Assembly (NCBI RefSeq): GCF_001702265.1
Contig: NZ_MAUE01000026.1
Coordinates: 124,001 to 188,000, forward strand
Direction: 5' to 3'
Length of the DNA stretch: 64,000 nucleotides
Source: Pseudomonas aylmerensis
GTDB lineage: Bacteria; Pseudomonadota; Gammaproteobacteria; Pseudomonadales; Pseudomonadaceae
Part shown: positions 51,874-60,132 of the stretch, piece after piece
Numbering within the stretch: position 1 is the stretch's first letter
How the letters are laid out: each line of letters starts with the position of its first letter
Notes under the pieces: generated by a model
Database searches by the model: none
Seen by the model: only the letters and a program-made list of their open reading frames with translations
Told to the model about the DNA's origin: nothing
Made by a program: the position numbers and the translations under genes

Positions 51874-53004
51874 ATGGGGAGTGATCGACGCGTGCAAATA
51901 CGACCGAAGGCATGGCCGCTCTGGTTGGGGGCTGTGCACCCCGAACAGGCGCGCAGCGTACGCAGGCTGCTGGCCGGCTTGCCCCTGCACGCTGACGGTG
52001 CCTTGTCGGGTTTGCTGGACCGTTTCGACGCACTGCTGCCCCCGGCGAAGCTCAACCTGATACTGGGGGGCGAAGAATTGAGCCCGACGCGACGCGGCTT
52101 GATCGACGGCTGCCAGGACGTAGCCACCTGCCCCTGGCGCAATGCCTGCGTGACGGAAGCGGCCCAGGCCTGCGGGCCGTGTCGGCAACGCGGCGTGCAC
52201 CGCCTGGTGTGTGGCCTGCCCGAGGGCCAGAAGGGCACGTTGCTGCTCGACACCCCGAGGCGCGCCGGGGCCAGTTGGCGCCAACTGCTCGAAGAGGCGG
52301 CGCAGGCAGTCGGCGTGACCGTGTGCCTGCGCAGCCAGCAACGCGAGCAACTGCGCAAACAGGCGACCTCGCGCCACGGCGCACTGGCCCGTGAGCTGCA
52401 CGATTCGGTGGCGCAGCAACTCGGCTACCTGTCGTTCCAGGCCCATGGGCTGCAAGCGCAATTTGGCGAACCGGCGCTGCAGGACCTGTGCGCCGGCCTC
52501 AGCCAACTGCAACGCCAGGTGCGCGAACTGATCACCAGCGCACGCCTGACCATGGACGGGCGCTCGCTGCGCCAGGCGCTGGCCGACTCGGTGGCGGAGT
52601 TTTCGCGGCGCTGCATCATCGTCTTCGAACTGGACAATCGCCTGGCCGACGATGCCCTCGGCGCGGAAAACGAATTGCAGATCTTGCAGATCATCCGCGA
52701 GGCGTTGGCTAACGCGGTGCGCCATTCCCATGCGCGCCACGTGCGCATCGAGCTGCGCCAGACCCAGGACGGCGAAGCCTCGGTGTCGGTGGAAGACGAT
52801 GGCATCGGCCTGAGCCAGGCATGCGCCGAGCACAACCATTTCGGCCTGGCGATTATCCGCGAGCGCGCCGCCAGCATCGGCGCGCGCCTGAGCATTGAAG
52901 CGATCCGCCCGCACGGCGTGCGCGTGCATCTTGGCCTGCGCCGCCACCACGACCAGCCACAGGGGAGTCTCGATGGACTGCACGACCTTACTACTGATCG
53001 ATGA
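51874..53004 (+). CDS. NarX/NreB-like sensor histidine kinase with cysteine cluster
   Basis: The 376-residue soluble kinase has an N-terminal sensor part with a cysteine-rich segment (CPWRNACV, CGPCRQRGVHRLVCG), a HisKA_3 phosphoacceptor ARELHDSVAQQLGYLSFQ and a HATPase with EALANAVRHSHARHV and EDDGIGL. There is no membrane helix, so it senses an internal signal; the cysteines could hold an Fe-S cluster or zinc. The start is uncertain: ATG at 51835, ATG at 51874 or GTG at 51892 (best ribosome site GGGGAG) are all in frame. It overlaps the response regulator gene by 32 bases and is divergent from the DMA operon. Confidence 0.85.
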   Translation: MGSDRRVQIRPKAWPLWLGAVHPEQARSVRRLLAGLPLHADGALSGLLDRFDALLPPAKLNLILGGEELSPTRRGLIDGCQDVATCPWRNACVTEAAQACGPCRQRGVHRLVCGLPEGQKGTLLLDTPRRAGASWRQLLEEAAQAVGVTVCLRSQQREQLRKQATSRHGALARELHDSVAQQLGYLSFQAHGLQAQFGEPALQDLCAGLSQLQRQVRELITSARLTMDGRSLRQALADSVAEFSRRCIIVFELDNRLADDALGAENELQILQIIREALANAVRHSHARHVRIELRQTQDGEASVSVEDDGIGLSQACAEHNHFGLAIIRERAASIGARLSIEAIRPHGVRVHLGLRRHHDQPQGSLDGLHDLTTDR

Positions 53005-53632
53005 TCACCCATTGTTTCGTAAGGGCCTGGCGCAGTTGTTCGACGCCAGTGGCGACTTCGAAGTGGTGGGGCAGGCGGCCAGCGGCCGAGAAGGCATCAA
53101 CCTCGCCGTGAGCCTGACCCCGCAACAGGTCTTGCTCGACCTGCACATGCCCGGCCTCAGTGGTCTGCAGGTGCTTGATGAGCTGCGCCAGTTGCGCCTG
53201 GATTGCCAGGTGGTGGTGCTGACCGCCTCGATGGACCGCGCCGAACTGTTGAGCGCCTTGCGCCTCGGCGCCAGCGGGTATGTGCTCAAGGAAACCGAGC
53301 CCGACGCGTTGCTGGCGTATATGCGCAACTGCCACAAGGGCGCGATTGTGCTCGACTCGACCCTGATCGCCTTGCTTGCCGACCAGGCCGAGCCGGCGCC
53401 GCACAGCGAGGCCCCGGGCAACGACCACCTCACCGAGCGCGAAGGCCAGACCCTGGCGCTGATTGCCGCCGGCATGAGCAACAAGCAAATCGGCCGCGAG
53501 CTGGGTATCAGCGACGGCACGGTCAAGATCTATGTGCGCAGCCTGTTGCAGAAGCTCGGCCTGCATTCACGGCTGGAGCTGGCGGCCTGGGTGCACAGCG
53601 GCAGTTTGCTCAAGCACGAGGAGCGCCATTAA
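52973..53632 (+). CDS. NarL/FixJ-type response regulator
   Basis: The 219-residue protein has a receiver domain (LLLIDDHPLFRKGL, phosphorylated Asp in LLDLHMPGLSG, switch residues VLTAS and lysine in YVLKET) and a C-terminal LuxR-type helix-turn-helix (LTEREGQTLALIAAGMSNKQ, IGRELGISDGTVKIYVRS). GGGGAG lies seven bases before the ATG at 52973, inside the kinase gene. It is the cognate partner of the kinase upstream. Likely targets are the divergent DMA/TMA operon, by position only. Confidence 0.9.
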   Translation: MDCTTLLLIDDHPLFRKGLAQLFDASGDFEVVGQAASGREGINLAVSLTPQQVLLDLHMPGLSGLQVLDELRQLRLDCQVVVLTASMDRAELLSALRLGASGYVLKETEPDALLAYMRNCHKGAIVLDSTLIALLADQAEPAPHSEAPGNDHLTEREGQTLALIAAGMSNKQIGRELGISDGTVKIYVRSLLQKLGLHSRLELAAWVHSGSLLKHEERH

Positions 53633-54373
53633 ATGAGGGACAGCCCCGACGCCTTTGCGCTCCCGCCGATGGACCTGATGGACTGTTTTCCCGCGGCCTT
53701 GCTGCACCTGCGCGACAACGGCCACATCGCCCACTTCAACCTGGCCTGGGCCGAGCTGATGGGCGCGCCGGGCGGGGAGCGCAACCTGATCGACTACGTG
53801 CACCAGGAAGATCGCCCGCTATGGCGCCAGGCCCTGAACGAACTGCGCCGGCGCCCCGACACCTGCTTCAACCAGCGCCTGCGCTTTGTGCACCCCAGTG
53901 GCGAACTGCGCTGGTTCGAGATCAGCCTCAAGCGCGGCCCGCAAGGCTTCTACCTGGTGGCCGGCGATATCACCGCGCACAAGCGCCGTGAAATCGCCCT
54001 GCAGGCGAGTCAGCGCAGCAGCGTGAGCCTGCTCGACAGCATGCCGGGGCTGATCTATCGCGGCCGCAACAACCGCGACTGGACCATGGAATTCGTGAGT
54101 GCCGGTTGCCTGCAACTCACCGGCTATCCCGCCGAGCGTCTGGTGGACAACCATGAGTTCACCTACAACAGCCTGATCCTCGCGCAGGATGCCGACTACG
54201 TGTGGCGCGAGGTGCAATACGCGTTGTCGCGGCATGAACCGTTCGAGCTCAATTACCAGATTCGCTGCGCCGATCAGTCGATCAAGCACGTGTGGGAAAA
54301 GGGCGTGGGGATTTATGCCGATACCCGTGAGGTACTGGGGATCGAGGGGGCGATTTTCGAGCGCAAGCGTTGA
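53633..54373 (+). CDS. Double PAS-domain protein without output domain
   Basis: The 246-residue protein consists of two PAS/PAC units. The first is LMDCFPAALLHLRDNGHIAH to LVAGDITAHKRREIALQ; the second is SLLDSMPGLIYRGRNNRDWT to GIYADTREVLGIEGAIFERK. No kinase, GGDEF, EAL or DNA-binding part follows. Its ATG directly abuts the stop of the response regulator, so it belongs to the same operon. It may modulate the kinase by direct contact or bind a ligand. It is not the DUF3445 heme-PAS type. Confidence 0.8.
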   Translation: MRDSPDAFALPPMDLMDCFPAALLHLRDNGHIAHFNLAWAELMGAPGGERNLIDYVHQEDRPLWRQALNELRRRPDTCFNQRLRFVHPSGELRWFEISLKRGPQGFYLVAGDITAHKRREIALQASQRSSVSLLDSMPGLIYRGRNNRDWTMEFVSAGCLQLTGYPAERLVDNHEFTYNSLILAQDADYVWREVQYALSRHEPFELNYQIRCADQSIKHVWEKGVGIYADTREVLGIEGAIFERKR

Positions 54374-54391
54374 GTCTGTACGCCATTCAAA

Positions 54392-54483
54392 ATGTGGGAG
54401 CGGGCTTGCTCGCGAATGTGCCGGATCAGTCGCTGCAGACGTTGACTGTTCCACCCCATTCGCGAGCAAGCCCGCTCCCACAT
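54392..54483. repeat. Perfect REPIN
   Basis: Arms of 27 bases, starting ATGTGGGAGCGGGCTTGC at 54392 and ending GCAAGCCCGCTCCCACAT at 54483, are perfect complements. The element lies between the convergent PAS gene and the ABC ATPase gene. Confidence 0.92.
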
Positions 54484-54498
54484 TGTTTCGGCGTGTCC

Positions 54499-55659
54499 CT
54501 AGTGACTCAATGAGCCGGCCGCCTTGTTCAGGTCACTCTCAGCCCACTCGGTGTACACGCACGCATCCGCCGTGGCCCAGCGCACGCGCACCGGGTCGCC
54601 GGCTTTCAGCGGCATGCCCGCGGCGGACAACGCCTTGACCGTCATCGAGGTACCGCCGAGGGTTTTTACCGTGCAGGTCTGGCTTTCGCCGAGGAACAAC
54701 ACTTCGCCGACCATTGCCGAGACTTCATTCCAACCCGCTGCCAGGGGCTGCTCGGCGGCTTGCTCGACACTGAGGGCGAGGGCTTTTTCCGGGCGCACCA
54801 TCAACAGCACCTCCTGCTCGGTGTGCAGGCCGCTGGTCAGGCGGATCGACAGCGATTGGCCTTCGAACACCGCTGCCGCATTGCCCTGGGCCTTGAGCTT
54901 GAGGAAGTTGGAGTTGCCGAGGAACGAGGCGACAAACGCGTTCGGCGGGTTCTGGTACAGGTCAAAGCCGCTGCCGAGGCCGACGATCTTGCCGTGGCTG
55001 AAAATCGCGATGCGCTGTGACAGGCGCATGGCTTCTTCCTGGTCGTGGGTCACGTAGACGATGGTGATGCCCAGGCGCCGGTGCAACTGACGCAGTTCAT
55101 CCTGCAGGTCTTCGCGCAGCTTCTTGTCGAGGGCGCCGAGGGGTTCGTCCATCAGCAGGATGCGTGGCTCGTACACCAGCGCGCGGGCGATGGCGACGCG
55201 TTGCTGCTGGCCGCCGGACAGTTGCGAAGGGCGGCGATGCGCGAACTGTTCGAGCTGCACCAGCTTGAGCATGGCGTCGACGCGTTTCTCGCGTTCGGCG
55301 CTGGCCAGTTTGCGGATCGCCAGGGGGAAGGCGATGTTGTCGCGCACCGACAAATGCGGGAACAGCGAGTAGCGCTGGAACACCATGCCGATGTCGCGCT
55401 TGTGCGGCGGCACGTTGACCAGCGACTGGCCGCTGACCAGGATCTCGCCGCTGCTCGGCGTTTCGAAGCCGGCGAGCATCGACAGGGTGGTACTTTTGCC
55501 CGAGCCGCTGGAGCCGAGGAAGGTGAGGAATTCGCCGTCCTGGATGTCCAGCGAGATATTGTCCACGGCGGCGAATTCGCCGTAGTACTTGTTCAGGTTG
55601 CGCAGGCTGACCAGGGGTTGGCCAGGGTTCTGGGCGGGGTCTTTGATCACTGCACTCAT
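54499..55659 (-). CDS. Polyamine-type ABC transporter ATP-binding protein
   Basis: The 386-residue protein has Walker A LGSSGSGKST, signature LSGGQQQRVAIARALVYEPR, Walker B LLMDEPLGALD, and a C-terminal TOBE-type regulatory domain (VLLMVRPEKALALSVEQAAE). This is the PotA/PotG pattern. It energises the importer formed with the next two permeases and the binding protein. It is last in the four-gene operon on the minus strand. Confidence 0.88.
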   Translation of the reverse strand: MSAVIKDPAQNPGQPLVSLRNLNKYYGEFAAVDNISLDIQDGEFLTFLGSSGSGKSTTLSMLAGFETPSSGEILVSGQSLVNVPPHKRDIGMVFQRYSLFPHLSVRDNIAFPLAIRKLASAEREKRVDAMLKLVQLEQFAHRRPSQLSGGQQQRVAIARALVYEPRILLMDEPLGALDKKLREDLQDELRQLHRRLGITIVYVTHDQEEAMRLSQRIAIFSHGKIVGLGSGFDLYQNPPNAFVASFLGNSNFLKLKAQGNAAAVFEGQSLSIRLTSGLHTEQEVLLMVRPEKALALSVEQAAEQPLAAGWNEVSAMVGEVLFLGESQTCTVKTLGGTSMTVKALSAAGMPLKAGDPVRVRWATADACVYTEWAESDLNKAAGSLSH

Positions 55660-55676
55660 GTCTTAATCCTCGGCGC

Positions 55677-56486
55677 TCAAGCGCGGGTTTCAGTGCGTCG
55701 ACGAGCGACGGCGGCAATCACCATGACCAGTACCGACAGGCCGATCAGCAGCGTCGAGGCGACGGCGATCACAGGCGTCAGGTCCTGGCGCAGGGTGGTC
55801 CACATTTTCACGGGAAGGGTTTGCAGGGTCGGGCTGGCCATCATCACGCTGAGCACCACTTCATCCCACGAGACGAGAAACGCGAACAGCGCGCCGGCCA
55901 CCATGCCCGGGCGGATCGCCGGGAAGGTCACCTTGAACACCGCCTGCAGGCGCGAGGCGCCGCAGATTACTGCCGCGTCTTCGATCGACTGGTCGAACAG
56001 TTTCAGCGAATTGATGATCGAGATGATGGTGAACGGCAGCGCGACAATCACATGGCTGACCACAAAGGCGAACATCGTGCCGGTGTAGCCGAGCTTGAGA
56101 AACAGCGCATACACCGCCACGGCAATGATCACCAGCGGCACGATCATCGGCAGGGTGAACAGGCCGTAGAGCAACTCACGGCCGGGAAAGCGCCCGCGCA
56201 CCAGCGCGAATGCGGTGGGCAAGCCCAGCGCCACGGCAAACACCGTGGTCAGCACCGCCACCTTGAGGCTGGCCATCGCCGCGTTCATCCAGTCGGCGTT
56301 GGAGAAGAACTGCGCGTACCATTTCAGCGTCCAGCCCGGCGGCGGGAATACCAGCCACTGGGACGAACCGAACGACAGCAGCACGATGAATACAATCGGC
56401 AGCAGCAAAAACACGCCGATCACGCCGGTGGTGGTGTAGAGGCCCAGGCGCATCCTGCGGCTCATGGCATTGGGAGTCAGCAGCAT
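55677..56486 (-). CDS. ABC transporter permease, PotC/PotI type
   Basis: The 269-residue membrane protein has six hydrophobic segments and the permease loop DAAVICGASRLQAVFKVTFP followed by IRPGMVAGALFAFLVSWDEV, the EAA-type contact with the ATPase. It lies six bases after the other permease and 17 before the ATPase gene. Confidence 0.87.
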   Translation of the reverse strand: MLLTPNAMSRRMRLGLYTTTGVIGVFLLLPIVFIVLLSFGSSQWLVFPPPGWTLKWYAQFFSNADWMNAAMASLKVAVLTTVFAVALGLPTAFALVRGRFPGRELLYGLFTLPMIVPLVIIAVAVYALFLKLGYTGTMFAFVVSHVIVALPFTIISIINSLKLFDQSIEDAAVICGASRLQAVFKVTFPAIRPGMVAGALFAFLVSWDEVVLSVMMASPTLQTLPVKMWTTLRQDLTPVIAVASTLLIGLSVLVMVIAAVARRRTETRA

Positions 56487-56492
56487 GACGGC

Positions 56493-57410
56493 TTACCTCG
56501 CATTGCTGGCGCCAACCGGGGATTCCGGCTGAAGCTTCAGGTAGAAGTAGAACAGCACCAGCGTGATGAAGATCAGCAACGCTGCGCCGGCACTGGCCAG
56601 GCCCCAATTGAGGAACGATTGCACCTGCTGGATGATGAATTCGGGCAGCATCATGTTCTGCGCACCGCCGAGCAGCGCCGGGGTGACGTAGTAACCGAGG
56701 GACATCACGAACACCATCAGGCCACCGGAGAACAACCCCGGCCGGCACAGCGGCAGGAACACCCGGAAGAAGTTGGTCCACGGGCTGGCACCGCAGATCG
56801 AGCCGGCCTGCAGGATCATCGGGTCGATGGCCTGCATGGTCGCCTGCAACGGCAGCACGATGAACGGAATCATGATGTAGCTCATGCCGATCACCACGCC
56901 GGTGAGGTTGTGCACCATCTCCAGCGGCGCATCGATGATGCCCATGGCCATCAGCGCCTTGTTGATCACCCCCGAAGCCTGCAGCAGGACCAGCCAGGAA
57001 TAGGTGCGGGCGAGGAGGCTGGTCCACATCGACAGCAGCACGATATTCAGGATCCAGCGCCCCCAGCCACGGGGCACCAGGGTGATCACCCAGGCCAGCG
57101 GGAAGCCCAGCAGCAGGCTGAACAGCGTCACCAGGCCGGCCACCGAGAAGGTATTGAGCAGCACCCGCGCATACGCCGAGTTGGCGAACAGCTGTTCATA
57201 GTTGCCCAGGCCCGGCACCGGCTCCAGCACGCCGCGCAGCAGCAGGCCGATCAGCGGTGCGAGAAAGAACAGGCCGAGGAACAGCAGGGCCGGGAGCAGG
57301 TTGCTTGCCCCCCGCCAGCGCTGCGCCAGGGACGGCGCCGAAGCTTTGCCGGACACCGGGCCGGCAGCGCCGAGGGCGCTCCCGGTCGGCGTGGTTGCCG
57401 TCATTTTCAT
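56493..57410 (-). CDS. ABC transporter permease, PotB/PotH type
   Basis: The 305-residue membrane protein has six hydrophobic segments. LQAGSICGASPWTNFFRVFL followed by PLCRPGLFSGGLMVFVMSLG forms the EAA loop. The ATG at 57410 overlaps the stop of the binding-protein gene (ATGA). The N-terminal 40 residues are polar and unusually rich in Ala, Gly and Thr. Confidence 0.87.
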   Translation of the reverse strand: MKMTATTPTGSALGAAGPVSGKASAPSLAQRWRGASNLLPALLFLGLFFLAPLIGLLLRGVLEPVPGLGNYEQLFANSAYARVLLNTFSVAGLVTLFSLLLGFPLAWVITLVPRGWGRWILNIVLLSMWTSLLARTYSWLVLLQASGVINKALMAMGIIDAPLEMVHNLTGVVIGMSYIMIPFIVLPLQATMQAIDPMILQAGSICGASPWTNFFRVFLPLCRPGLFSGGLMVFVMSLGYYVTPALLGGAQNMMLPEFIIQQVQSFLNWGLASAGAALLIFITLVLFYFYLKLQPESPVGASNAR

Positions 57411-58432
57411 TTGACTAGCCATTCATTCCACCGTGTCGCAATGGCCGGGCCGTTCTTGGCCCAGTAGGCGAAATCGAGGGTGATCTGGTCCTTGGCGTAC
57501 GCCGTCGGCAGGTTGGGCGCCAGGACTGAATCCAGGCGCTGCACGCTGTCGATGTTCACCGGAGCATAGGCGGTCAGGTTGGAAAAATCCGCCTGGCCCT
57601 TGGCGCTGCTGGCACTGGCCAGGAACTTCATCGCAGCGGCTTTGTTTTTCGTGCCTTTGGGCACGACGAGGATGTCGGCCATCACCAGGTTCTGCTTCCA
57701 GCTTACGCCCACGGGCGCACCGTCTTCCTGCAGTGCGTGAATGCGCCCGTTCCAGAACTGGCCCATGCTGACTTCGCCAGAGGCCAGCAGTTGTTGCGAC
57801 TGCGCGCCGCCGCCCCACCAGACGATGTCTTTCTTGATGGTGTCGAGTTTCTTGAAGGCGCGGTCCAGGTCCAGCGGGTAGAGCTTGTCGGCGGGCACGC
57901 CGTCGGCCAGCAGCGCCAGTTCGAGCACGCCGGGGCTTGGCCATTTGTAGAGGGCGCGTTTGCCGGGGTAGGTCTTGGTGTCGAACAGCGCGGTCCAGTC
58001 CTGCGGCTTGCCAGCGCCGAGCTTGCCTTCGTTGTAGCCGAGTACGAAGGAGAAGAAGAACGAGCCGACGCCATGGTCGGAGACAAAGCGCGGGTCAATC
58101 TTGTCGCGCTGGATGACCGAGAAGTCGAGGGGTTCGAGCAGCCCTTCGGCGGCGGCGCGCAAGGCGAAGTCGGCCTCGACATCCACCACGTCCCACTGCA
58201 CGTTGCCGCTTTCGACCATGGCCTTGAGTTTGCCGTAGTCGGTAGGGCCGTCCTGGACCACGGTGATGCCGCTGGCCTTGCTGAAAGGGTCGGCCCACGC
58301 CTGCTTCTGCGCATCCTGGGTACTACCGCCCCAGCTCACGAAATTGACGCTTTCGGCCGCCAGGGCCGCGTGAGTGGCCGTGGCCAGCAAGCCCGCGAAC
58401 AGCACTGCGGTTGCACGTTTGTTCAACACCAT
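57407..58432 (-). CDS. ABC transporter substrate-binding protein, PotD/PotF-like
   Basis: The 341-residue precursor has a signal peptide (VLFAGLLATATHAALA) and a mature part starting ESVNFVSWGGSTQDAQKQAW. Stretches such as DYGKLKAMVESGNVQWDVVD and WPSPGVLELALLADGVPADK belong to SBP family 8. The start at 58432 excludes a 37-residue upstream extension. Family members bind polyamines, opines, phosphonates or thiamine, so the ligand is open. An almost perfect 25-bp palindrome of the flavin regulon lies about 165-190 bases upstream, suggesting that it imports that pathway's substrate or a relative. Confidence 0.87.
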   Translation of the reverse strand: MVLNKRATAVLFAGLLATATHAALAAESVNFVSWGGSTQDAQKQAWADPFSKASGITVVQDGPTDYGKLKAMVESGNVQWDVVDVEADFALRAAAEGLLEPLDFSVIQRDKIDPRFVSDHGVGSFFFSFVLGYNEGKLGAGKPQDWTALFDTKTYPGKRALYKWPSPGVLELALLADGVPADKLYPLDLDRAFKKLDTIKKDIVWWGGGAQSQQLLASGEVSMGQFWNGRIHALQEDGAPVGVSWKQNLVMADILVVPKGTKNKAAAMKFLASASSAKGQADFSNLTAYAPVNIDSVQRLDSVLAPNLPTAYAKDQITLDFAYWAKNGPAIATRWNEWLVK

Positions 58433-58598
58433 TTTCACGCCCTCATTTGTTTTGTTATTGAGCGGGCTTGGTAATGCCCGCCTATCGGGAGCAGTAGGTT
58501 TATCGAGGCCCCTATTCGAGGCCCCAAAAGGCGACCGTGCCAAGGGCTGTTATTGGTGCTATCCCTGGCGGGCGCACTTGGCGAAAGCGTTCGGTCTA

Positions 58599-58623
58599 TG
58601 GAATATCATATTATGGTATTCCA
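58599..58623 (-). promoter_or_regulatory. Operator-like motif, copy D (best palindrome)
   Basis: The site begins TGGAATATCATATTATGG and ends TATTCCA. It is palindromic at 11 of 12 base pairs around the central T, the most symmetric of the five copies. It lies upstream of the ABC importer operon and just past the end of ribBX. Confidence 0.78.
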
Positions 58624-58630
58624 AACTTTG

Positions 58631-58647
58631 TGCAAGCATTTTGCCTT
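58631..58647 (-). promoter_or_regulatory. Possible sigma-54 promoter for the ABC importer
   Basis: On the minus strand AAGGCAAAATGCTTGCA has GG and GC elements with ten bases between and the TTGCA -12 box. The -24 box is weaker (AGGCAAA). The predicted start near 58620 falls within operator copy D. Confidence 0.4.
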
Positions 58648-58659
58648 ACCGGTTATCCA

Positions 58660-59769
58660 TCATTCGGTGAAGGGAATGCTCTCGACCACCTCCAGGTCGT
58701 AGCCGGTCAGCCCGGCGTATTTGAGGGGCGGTCCGAGGTGACGCAGCTTGCCGACGCCCAGGTCCTGCAATATCTGCGCCCCGGTGCCGACTTCCGAATA
58801 AATCCGCGACTGCGAGCGGCTGAACTGGCGCGGTGTCTGGGTTAATTGCGGCACGCGCTCCAGCAGTGCCTGGGACGACTCATGGTTGGCCAGCACCACC
58901 ACCACGCCGCTGCCTTCTGCCGCGACGCGTTGCAGGGCGGCCCACAGTGTCCAGTTGGACGGGCCGCTGTACTCGGCGCCCACCAGGTCGCGCAGCGGGT
59001 CGATCACATGCACACGCACCAGCGCGGGTTCATCGCGGCGCAGCTGGCCCATCACCATGGCCATGTGCACGCCGCCGTCGATGCGGTCTTCAAAGGTGAT
59101 CAGGCGGAACGTGCCGTGCACCGTGGGCAGATCGCGTTCGCCAATGCGCACCACCGTGCGTTCGGTGCTCAGGCGGTAGTGGATCAGGTCGGCGATGGTG
59201 CCGATCTTGATCCCGTGCTTGCGCGCGAAAATCTCCAGGTCCGGGCGGCGGGCCATGCTGCCGTCGTCGTTCATCACTTCGACGATCACCGAGGCCGGGG
59301 TGTGCCCGGCCAGGCGCGCCAGGTCGCAACCGGCCTCGGTGTGGCCGGCGCGGGTCAGCACACCGCCGTCCTTGGCGCGCAATGGGAAGATGTGCCCCGG
59401 TTGCACGATGTCGGCGGGCCCGGCGTTGCTGTCCACGGCTGCCGCCACGGTGCGCGCGCGGTCGGCGGCGGAGATCCCGGTGGTCACGCCGGTGGCGGCT
59501 TCGATGGACACGGTAAACGCGGTGCTGAACACGCTGCCGTTGCTCGGCACCATCTGTTCCAGGCCGAGGCGCTGGCAGTGTTCGTCGGTCAGCGTCAGGC
59601 AGATCAGGCCACGGGCTTCGCGGGCCATGAAACTGATAGTCTCGGCGGTGCAGCAGGCCGCAGGCAGCAACAGGTCGCCTTCGTTTTCCCGGTCTTCGTC
59701 GTCCACCAGCAGCACCATTTTGCCCTGGCGGTAGTCTTCGATGATGTCTGCGATGCTGTTGAAGGCCAT
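58660..59769 (-). CDS. RibBX-like 3,4-dihydroxy-2-butanone-4-phosphate synthase with degenerate RibA domain
   Basis: The 369-residue protein has a complete RibB domain (VLLVDDEDRENEGDLLLPA, RAGHTEAGCDLARLAG, EVMNDDGSMARRPDLEIFA). A C-terminal RibA-like domain follows, in which the zinc-binding cysteines of GTP cyclohydrolase II are absent: PLRDLVGAEYSGPSNWTLWA stands where the CxC motif should be. It should make one riboflavin precursor only. Such fusions (RibBX) are known. A housekeeping ribB is expected elsewhere, so this is probably an extra copy. Operator copy E lies 19 bases before its start, tying flavin supply to the monooxygenase regulon. Confidence 0.85.
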   Translation of the reverse strand: MAFNSIADIIEDYRQGKMVLLVDDEDRENEGDLLLPAACCTAETISFMAREARGLICLTLTDEHCQRLGLEQMVPSNGSVFSTAFTVSIEAATGVTTGISAADRARTVAAAVDSNAGPADIVQPGHIFPLRAKDGGVLTRAGHTEAGCDLARLAGHTPASVIVEVMNDDGSMARRPDLEIFARKHGIKIGTIADLIHYRLSTERTVVRIGERDLPTVHGTFRLITFEDRIDGGVHMAMVMGQLRRDEPALVRVHVIDPLRDLVGAEYSGPSNWTLWAALQRVAAEGSGVVVVLANHESSQALLERVPQLTQTPRQFSRSQSRIYSEVGTGAQILQDLGVGKLRHLGPPLKYAGLTGYDLEVVESIPFTE

Positions 59770-59787
59770 GTAGAGTGCTCGATTTGT

Positions 59788-59812
59788 TGGTTGTATGTAT
59801 TATGGTATACCA
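59788..59812 (-). promoter_or_regulatory. Operator-like motif, copy E
   Basis: On the minus strand the site reads TGGTATACCATAATACAT and on to ACAACCA. The left half is a perfect match to copies A and B; the right half is weak. It sits between divergent ribBX (start 59769) and the DUF1330 gene (start 59839). Confidence 0.68.
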
Positions 59813-59838
59813 CAAAAATCAAACAAGAGGATGTCGCG

Positions 59839-60132
59839 ATGAAGGCCTACTGGATTGCCCATGTGGATGTGTCCGATGCAGAGCAGTACACGCAATACAC
59901 CCAACGCGCGCCGGCGGCGTTTGCGAAGTTTGGCGGGCGGTTCCTGGCCAGGGGCGGGCGCAGCACCGCGCTCGAAGGCGGGCCGGCGCGCCAGCGTAAC
60001 GTGGTGATCGAGTTTGATAGTTATGAGCAGGCGGTGGCGTGTTATGAGTCTGTGGAGTACCAGGAGGCGAAGGGGCACCGGGAGGGGGCTGGGGTCGCGC
60101 AGATTATTATTGTGGAAGGCCTGGCGCCCTAG
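59839..60132 (+). CDS. DUF1330 family protein (ferredoxin-like dimeric barrel)
   Basis: The 97-residue protein starts MKAYWIAHVDVSDAEQYTQY and has FLARGGRSTALEGGPARQRN and VVIEFDSYEQAVACYESVEY, the DUF1330 pattern. Members of this alpha/beta barrel superfamily include isomerases and monooxygenases, but DUF1330 itself has no settled function. GAGG precedes the ATG at 59839. It shares the operator-bearing region with ribBX, which places it in the flavin regulon. Conversion or detoxification of an unstable intermediate is possible. Confidence 0.85.
   Translation: MKAYWIAHVDVSDAEQYTQYTQRAPAAFAKFGGRFLARGGRSTALEGGPARQRNVVIEFDSYEQAVACYESVEYQEAKGHREGAGVAQIIIVEGLAP

Noticed and set aside
58660..59769. 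Bifunctional RibBA
   Set aside because: The C-terminal domain lacks the zinc-binding cysteines needed for GTP cyclohydrolase II, so only the RibB activity is supported.
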